NCBI GenBank assembly: GCA_045602385.1
Contig: JAZSBL010000038.1
Location: 1 to 18,495 of the forward strand
Reading direction: 5' to 3'
DNA from: SVTX01 sp045602385
GTDB taxonomy: Bacteria > Bacillota > Clostridia > Oscillospirales > CAG-272
DNA: 18,495 nt
The notes under the pieces are model-generated. The model did not search any database, had not been told where the DNA came from, and worked only from the letters and a program-made list of their open reading frames with translations. Shown piece after piece: positions 13,978 through 18,495 of the stretch; positions within the stretch are counted from its first letter, which is position 1, and each line of letters starts with the position of its first letter. Both the position numbers and the translations under genes were made by a program.

Positions 13978-15666
13978 ATGAATATAAACAGAGAGCTTTT
14001 ACAGTTCTACATATACAAAAAAGTAATTAAGAAAAAGCAGGCTGAAAAGATTCTTGAGGATTGTGAGCGCTTGGGCGTTTCCGTAAGAGATTACATGCTT
14101 GCCAAAGAGTACACGACCGAGGCAAGGGAATTACCTGTTTTGGGCGAGTATTACTGTATGCCGTACGTGGAAATCGATATGCTCGATATAGATAAGTCAT
14201 TGTTTGACTTATTTACGTTTGAGTTTATGAAGCGGTATAAAGTCATCCCCGTGTCGATGAGTATAGAGGGTAAGCTTTTGATAGCAGTTGCAAAGCCGCT
14301 TGATTGTTCCTCTATGTCGGCAATCAATTCACAGATCGTTTCTCCCGTTGATTATGTTCTTGTTCCACCCGTTCAGATCGACAGATACATTGATTCGATA
14401 GCCGCGGTAATGTCAACGTCCGCAGCTCTCGATGATTTGAACACTGAGGGTGATGCCGCCCTGTTCTCTAACAAAAAGATACAGACGGACGAAGAGATCG
14501 TAGAGAACGACGTGGTGAACAATCCGTCCGTGCGTTTGGTGGATTCAATCATAAAGGAAGCGGTACCGTACAGGGCAAGTGATATTCATATTGAGCCGTT
14601 TGAAAAAGTGGTTAAGGTTCGCTACCGTATCGACGGAGATCTGCAGGAAAGAGCCGAATTCCCGATAAACTCATATTCCGCTATATGCGCCCGCATCAAG
14701 ATCATGGCGGGACTGAATATAGCTGAGAGGAGAATCCCGCAGGACGGACGTATCAATATGATCGTCGGTGGCAAGGAGTTTGACTTCCGTGTTTCCTCAC
14801 TACCCACGGTGTTCGGCGAGAAATTTGTTATCCGTGTGCTTGATAAAACATCATTCCGATTCACAAGAAGCGATCTCGGATTTACAGAGGATGAAAACGT
14901 CTTGATCGACAAGATGCTTTCAAAGCCTCACGGAATAGTTTTGCTTACAGGCCCGACGGGATGCGGTAAGTCAACGACCTTGTATTCATTCTTAAAAGAG
15001 GTAAACACCTCTGCCGTCAATATCGTTACGGTTGAAGATCCCGTCGAGTATATTATGCCGGGTGTTAACCAAACGCAGGTGAACACGAAGGCAAATATGA
15101 CCTTTTCTACGGCGCTTCGCTCTATTTTGCGACAAGACCCCGATGTTATAATGATCGGAGAAATGCGCGATGAAGAAACGGCAGAAATTGCCGTTAGAGC
15201 GGCGATAACAGGACATATCGTTTTCAGTACCTTGCATACTAACGACGCAACGGGAGCCATTACACGCTTGGAAGATATGGGCGTAGCGGATTACCTTGTA
15301 GCTGATGCTTTGGTGGGTGTTATTGCACAAAGACTTGTAAAGCGTTTGTGTCCCGAATGTAAAAAGAAGGGCAAGACAAACGCAAAGGAAATGGAGATAC
15401 TTGGCATTAAAGATCCTATCAATATTTACCGTCCGCAGGGCTGCCAGTTCTGCAACGGCACGGGATATAAGGGAAGAATTGCCGTACATGAGATTATGTA
15501 TATGAACGAGAATATGCGTAATGCAGTAGTTCGTGAAAAGAATTTGGAGGCGCTTCGCGACCTTGCAAAACAGAACGGAATGGTAACGCTTTGGAGTTCT
15601 TGCCGTAATCTCGTTGAAAAAGGTATAACAAGCATTCAAGAGCTTGTGACATTAAATGTCGAATAA
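13978..15666 (+). CDS. pilB: Type IV pilus assembly ATPase PilB
   Basis: This 562-aa hexameric extension motor has an N-terminal MshEN-type region (about 50-150), the linker, and the ATPase core: Walker A GPTGCGKST (325-333, lysine 331), the Asp box after it (VEDPVEYIM), Walker B DVIMIGE (389-395), a His box (GHIVFSTLHTNDA), and a zinc-binding cysteine cluster C458, C461, C489, C492. The cluster is typical of PilB/GspE and absent from PilT, so this is the assembly motor. The length is normal. GGGAGG (13966-13971) precedes ATG 13978. MshEN domains often bind cyclic di-GMP; whether this one does was not judged. Confidence 0.96.
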   Translation: MNINRELLQFYIYKKVIKKKQAEKILEDCERLGVSVRDYMLAKEYTTEARELPVLGEYYCMPYVEIDMLDIDKSLFDLFTFEFMKRYKVIPVSMSIEGKLLIAVAKPLDCSSMSAINSQIVSPVDYVLVPPVQIDRYIDSIAAVMSTSAALDDLNTEGDAALFSNKKIQTDEEIVENDVVNNPSVRLVDSIIKEAVPYRASDIHIEPFEKVVKVRYRIDGDLQERAEFPINSYSAICARIKIMAGLNIAERRIPQDGRINMIVGGKEFDFRVSSLPTVFGEKFVIRVLDKTSFRFTRSDLGFTEDENVLIDKMLSKPHGIVLLTGPTGCGKSTTLYSFLKEVNTSAVNIVTVEDPVEYIMPGVNQTQVNTKANMTFSTALRSILRQDPDVIMIGEMRDEETAEIAVRAAITGHIVFSTLHTNDATGAITRLEDMGVADYLVADALVGVIAQRLVKRLCPECKKKGKTNAKEMEILGIKDPINIYRPQGCQFCNGTGYKGRIAVHEIMYMNENMRNAVVREKNLEALRDLAKQNGMVTLWSSCRNLVEKGITSIQELVTLNVE

Positions 15667-15705
15667 AACAGTAATCAAAAAAAACCAAGAAGGAAGGTAT
15701 TACTT

Positions 15706-15852
15706 ATGGAAAAGAAGAAGTTTGATTGGAACAAGAGAATCGGAAAAAGCGATAAAGGTACCTCCGATTATGTAAAACCCGCAATTGCTTATGGAGCATC
15801 GGGTGGCGCATTGGCATTGGCAATAATTATTGCGCTTATTATTATTCTCTGA
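15706..15852 (+). CDS. Small single-pass membrane protein (48 aa)
   Basis: This 48-codon gene begins at ATG 15706, preceded by AGGAAGGT (15691-15698) with ideal 7-nt spacing, 39 nt after pilB and just ahead of the operon terminator. The product has a basic, aromatic N-terminal part (MEKKKFDWNKRIGKSDK), a short linker, then a glycine/alanine-rich hydrophobic helix (about 29-48, YGASGGALALAIIIALIIIL) that ends at the last residue. It is not a prepilin because the G/E motif is absent. The strong ribosome binding site and operon position argue that it is translated with the pilus genes. No family is recognised. Confidence 0.75.
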   Translation: MEKKKFDWNKRIGKSDKGTSDYVKPAIAYGASGGALALAIIIALIIIL

Positions 15853-15863
15853 TTCCATGCCAC

Positions 15864-15902
15864 GAAAAGGCGTGCGGTCCTTGATGGACCGTACGCCTTT
15901 TC
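15864..15902 (+). terminator. Terminator of the pilus operon
   Basis: A 17-bp stem (15864-15880 with 15886-15902, one G-U pair) surrounds loop TTGAT. The arms begin and end in AAAA/TTTT, so the structure can work from either strand. It lies 12 nt after the last small gene. Confidence 0.85.
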
Positions 15903-15944
15903 TGCAACAAAATTTTAAGCAATACAAAGGAATATTAAAAATCA

Positions 15945-15979
15945 TCAAAAAAAGGTCTTGCAGATATCTGCAAGACCTT
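15945..15979 (-). terminator. Terminator of the 178-aa membrane protein gene
   Basis: A perfect 12-bp stem (15952-15963 with 15968-15979) with loop ATAT is followed, on the minus strand, by a run of T residues opposite the A tract at about 15947-15953. It sits 20 nt beyond the stop of the minus-strand membrane gene. Confidence 0.88.
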
Positions 15980-15998
15980 GGTGTTATTAGTATATATA

Positions 15999-16535
15999 TT
16001 AGGACTGGTAGTCCAAAAATGCCGCGAATGCAAGCGCTCCTGCGGAAGCAATAGATACAGCGGAGGATATCAATGTGTAGACGGATGAGAAGGTTGACGG
16101 GCTTGCTGTTCTTGCAAGCAGGGTTGAAAGGAATGTGATGCCAAACGAGATCACGATTGATCCCACGACCGCGAGAGCGGCGGGTGTATTGGAGTCCTTG
16201 AAAAGCTTAAGCGCCCAAGCCAAAAGACCTGCTATAGCCGTAAGGGAGATAATCGTTAACAGTATAGAGGGGAGCTGCGGTACAAAAAGCGAGAGCAATG
16301 TATTGAGCATGTTTATGCCGAAACCGCCCGCGATTATGAGATCCAATATATTTTGCTCTGCAAGGAAAGAGATGAAAAATCCTGCGACTACAAGAATTGT
16401 AAGCGGAAGATACAAGAAATTGAAAAACGCGCCTATGCTGAATTCAATAAGATTCAGGAAAAAGGAGAGAAGTGCGAGGAGCAGCTTGCCGCCCAAGCCT
16501 ACAAGTACAAGAAGTTTTGATGTGTTTTTGTTCAT
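15999..16535 (-). CDS. Multispan membrane protein of unknown function
   Basis: This 178-aa hydrophobic protein has about five or six predicted membrane helices, for example LLVLVGLGGKLLLALLSFFL, LPLTILVVAGFFISFL, ILLTIISLTAIAGLLAWAL and AVVGSIVISFGITFLSTLLA, with few charged residues between them. The C-terminus is FAAFLDYQS. No motif or family was recognised. AGGAGG (complement of 16545-16550) lies 9 nt before ATG, and a consensus promoter and a dedicated terminator bracket it, so it is a monocistronic, probably well expressed gene. It converges with the pilus operon; I see nothing linking it to the pilus or to the neighbouring dikinase. Confidence 0.8.
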   Translation of the reverse strand: MNKNTSKLLVLVGLGGKLLLALLSFFLNLIEFSIGAFFNFLYLPLTILVVAGFFISFLAEQNILDLIIAGGFGINMLNTLLSLFVPQLPSILLTIISLTAIAGLLAWALKLFKDSNTPAALAVVGSIVISFGITFLSTLLARTASPSTFSSVYTLISSAVSIASAGALAFAAFLDYQS

Positions 16536-16567
16536 TTTACGTCGCCTCCTATATAATGCGATGATTA

Positions 16568-16596
16568 ATTATAGCATCTTTTGGCTCAAATGTCAA
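16568..16596 (-). promoter_or_regulatory. Sigma-A promoter of the membrane protein gene
   Basis: Read on the minus strand, TTGACA (16596-16591) and TATAAT (16573-16568) are perfect hexamers separated by 17 nt. Transcription should begin near 16561, about 25 nt before the start codon. Confidence 0.9.
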
Positions 16597-16616
16597 TAAA
16601 CATCAGATTTTTCGGG

Positions 16617-16663
16617 CAAAAAACAACCCAAGCGGGGATTACTCCTCACTTGGGCTGTTTTTT
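16617..16663 (-). terminator. Terminator after ppdK
   Basis: AACAACCCAAG near 16622-16632 pairs with CTTGGGCTGTT near 16649-16659, and the interior can extend the stem with a mismatch and a wobble pair. T runs lie on the 3' side in both strands. On the minus strand it follows the ppdK stop by about 30 nt. Confidence 0.88.
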
Positions 16664-16690
16664 ATTTATTTCTCAAAGAAAATTTGTTAA

Positions 16691-18495
16691 TTATCTAAGA
16701 GCTGCCTGAGCTGCTGCGAGTCTTGCAATCGGTACTCTGAAGGGAGAGCAAGATACGTAGTCAAGACCGATCTGGTGGCAGAACTCAACGCTTGTGGGAT
16801 CTCCACCGTGCTCACCGCAGATACCTACGTGGAGGTTCTTGTTTGCGGGACGGCCGAGCTGGATAGCCATGTTCATGAGCTTACCAACACCTGTTGTGTC
16901 AAGCTTTGCAAAGGGATCGTTCTCGAAGATCTTTGCATCGTAGTAAGCCTCAAGGAACTTACCTGCGTCGTCACGGGAGAAGCCGTATGTCATCTGTGTG
17001 AGGTCGTTTGTACCGAAGCAGAAGAAGTCTGCGTTCTGTGCGATCTCATCAGCTGTGAGACATGCTCTGGGGATCTCGATCATTGTACCAACCTCGTACT
17101 TGAGCTCTACGCCTGCAGCTGCGATCTCAGCGTCTGCTGTTGCAACTACTACGCTCTTAACGTACTTAAGCTCCTTAACGTCGCCTACGAGAGGAATCAT
17201 GATCTCGGGAACAACGTTCCAGTCAGCGTGTGCCTTCTGTGTGTTGATAGCCGCGCGGATAACTGCCTTTGTCTGCATTGCTGCGATCTCAGGATATGTT
17301 ACTGCAAGACGGCATCCACGGTGACCCATCATGGGGTTGAACTCGTGGAGAGAAGCGATGATAGCCTTGATGTCCTCAACGCTCTTGTTCTGTGCCTTAG
17401 CAAGGAGAGCGATGTCTTCCTCTGTTGTGGGAACGAACTCGTGGAGCGGGGGGTCAAGGAATCTGATACATACGGGTGTGCCCTCGAGAGCCTCGTAGAG
17501 CTTCTCGAAGTCGGACTGCTGGTAGGGAAGGATCTTCTCAAGAGCTACTTCTCTCTCAGCTGCTGTATCTGCACAGATCATCTCTCTGAATGCTGCGATT
17601 CTGTCAGCCTCAAAGAACATGTGCTCTGTACGGCAAAGACCGATACCCTCTGCGCCAAGCTCACGAGCCTTGCGTGCGTCTGCGGGTGTATCAGCGTTTG
17701 TTCTTACCTTAAGTGTACGGTACTTGTCAGCCCAGCTCATGATTGTGCCGAAGTTGCCGGAGATCTCTGCGTCAACTGTGGGGATGATACCGTCGTAGAT
17801 TGCGCCGGTAGAACCGTTGATGGAGATGTAGTCACCCTCAACGTATGTCTTACCGTTAAGCTCGAACTTCTTGTTCTCTTCGTCCATCTTGATGTCGCCG
17901 CAACCGGATACGCAGCACTTACCCATACCACGTGCAACAACTGCTGCGTGAGAGGTCATACCGCCACGAACTGTGAGGATACCCTGAGCAGCCTTCATAC
18001 CTGTGATGTCCTCGGGAGATGTCTCAAGACGAACGAGGATAACCTTCTTACCTGCGTTCTTCCAAGCCTCAGCATCCTCAGCGGAGAATACTACCTGACC
18101 GCAAGCCGCACCGGGAGATGCGCCAAGACCCTTACCCATAGGAGTAGCAGCCTTGAGTGCCTTTGCGTCGAACTGGGGATGGAGAAGAGTGTCGAGGTTT
18201 CTGGGGTCGATCATAAGAACAGCTTCCTGCTCGGTCTTGTGGCCCTCCTTAACGAGGTCAACAGCGATCTGGAGAGCAGCCTGAGCGGTTCTCTTACCGT
18301 TTCTGGTCTGAAGCATGTAGAGGTTTTCGTTTTCAACGGTGAATTCCATATCCTGCATATCATGGTAGTGGTTTTCAAGGATCTGGCAAACCTCTACGAA
18401 CTGCTTGTAAGCAGCAGGGAACTTGTTTTCCATCTCTGCGATAGGCATAGGAGTACGAACACCTGCAACAACGTCTTCGCCCTGTGCGTTGGTGA
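16691..18495 (-). CDS. ppdK: Pyruvate, phosphate dikinase, C-terminal part
   Basis: The enzyme interconverts pyruvate, ATP and phosphate with phosphoenolpyruvate, AMP and pyrophosphate, a glycolysis/gluconeogenesis step common in anaerobic Clostridia. About 601 of roughly 875 residues are present; the frame runs off the window end, so the gene starts beyond 18495. The ATG at 18448 is internal: upstream codons read GEDVVAGVRTP, the conserved segment of the nucleotide-binding domain. Next come the phosphohistidine loop GGMTSHAAVVARGMGK and the PEP/pyruvate-binding barrel, with GLCRTEHMF, CIRFLDPPLHEF, GHRGCRL and the catalytic-cysteine region HVGICGEHGG. The C-terminus (SPFRVPIARLAAAQAA) is normal. 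No frameshift was seen. Codon choice looks like that of a highly expressed gene. Confidence 0.97.
   Translation of the reverse strand, partial: TNAQGEDVVAGVRTPMPIAEMENKFPAAYKQFVEVCQILENHYHDMQDMEFTVENENLYMLQTRNGKRTAQAALQIAVDLVKEGHKTEQEAVLMIDPRNLDTLLHPQFDAKALKAATPMGKGLGASPGAACGQVVFSAEDAEAWKNAGKKVILVRLETSPEDITGMKAAQGILTVRGGMTSHAAVVARGMGKCCVSGCGDIKMDEENKKFELNGKTYVEGDYISINGSTGAIYDGIIPTVDAEISGNFGTIMSWADKYRTLKVRTNADTPADARKARELGAEGIGLCRTEHMFFEADRIAAFREMICADTAAEREVALEKILPYQQSDFEKLYEALEGTPVCIRFLDPPLHEFVPTTEEDIALLAKAQNKSVEDIKAIIASLHEFNPMMGHRGCRLAVTYPEIAAMQTKAVIRAAINTQKAHADWNVVPEIMIPLVGDVKELKYVKSVVVATADAEIAAAGVELKYEVGTMIEIPRACLTADEIAQNADFFCFGTNDLTQMTYGFSRDDAGKFLEAYYDAKIFENDPFAKLDTTGVGKLMNMAIQLGRPANKNLHVGICGEHGGDPTSVEFCHQIGLDYVSCSPFRVPIARLAAAQAALR

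Noticed and set aside
1..18495. CRISPR array, tRNA, rRNA, insertion sequence or prophage
   Set aside because: No regularly spaced direct repeats, no tRNA or rRNA-like segments, and no transposase, integrase or phage structural genes were seen in either strand.

Overview
The window looks like chromosome from an endospore-forming member of the class Clostridia, probably an uncultured gut-type lineage. The order or genus cannot be resolved by reading. The evidence is a complete eight-gene spoIIIA operon, a Gram-positive-style type IV pilus locus, a pyruvate phosphate dikinase gene, and GC-rich hairpin repeats between operons of a kind I recall from gut Clostridia.

Layout: (1) Positions 1-610 hold no gene. 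They carry two inverted-repeat elements, a hairpin-dense stretch and a strong terminator (541-570) just before spoIIIAA. (2) 611-5636 is spoIIIAA-AB-AC-AD-AE-AF-AG-AH, all forward and tightly packed, closed by a terminator at 5658-5686. It encodes the mother-cell half of the channel that links mother cell and forespore during engulfment. (3) 5687-6000 is a second intergenic patch with another copy of the inverted-repeat type and a U-tailed hairpin. (4) 6001-7071 encodes a PRK06851-type P-loop protein whose second P-loop is degenerate. (5) 7192-15902 is a type IV pilus operon. It has a near-ideal extended -10 promoter, a strongly structured leader, a 41-codon membrane ORF that overlaps the first pilin, two pilins (one carrying a beta-helix-like body), an intra-operon hairpin terminator, three minor pilin-like genes, a PilM-like protein, prepilin peptidase (pilD), platform protein (pilC), assembly ATPase (pilB), and a 48-codon membrane ORF before the terminator. 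(6) On the minus strand, 15999-16535 is an unknown multispan membrane protein with its own consensus promoter and terminator. From 16691 to beyond the window end lies the C-terminal two thirds of pyruvate phosphate dikinase.

How it fits together: SpoIIIAA/SpoIIIAB and PilB/PilC are related ATPase-platform pairs, so two envelope machines of common ancestry sit side by side. In the pilus operon, transcription from 7192-7221 should give abundant mRNA for the small ORF and the two pilins. The hairpin at 9205-9258 should lower transcription into the minor pilins and assembly genes. No pilT, pilN or pilO is recognisable here. The least explained parts are the beta-helix pilin, the two tiny membrane ORFs bracketing the operon, the nested leader structure, and the acidic insert in the PilM-like protein.
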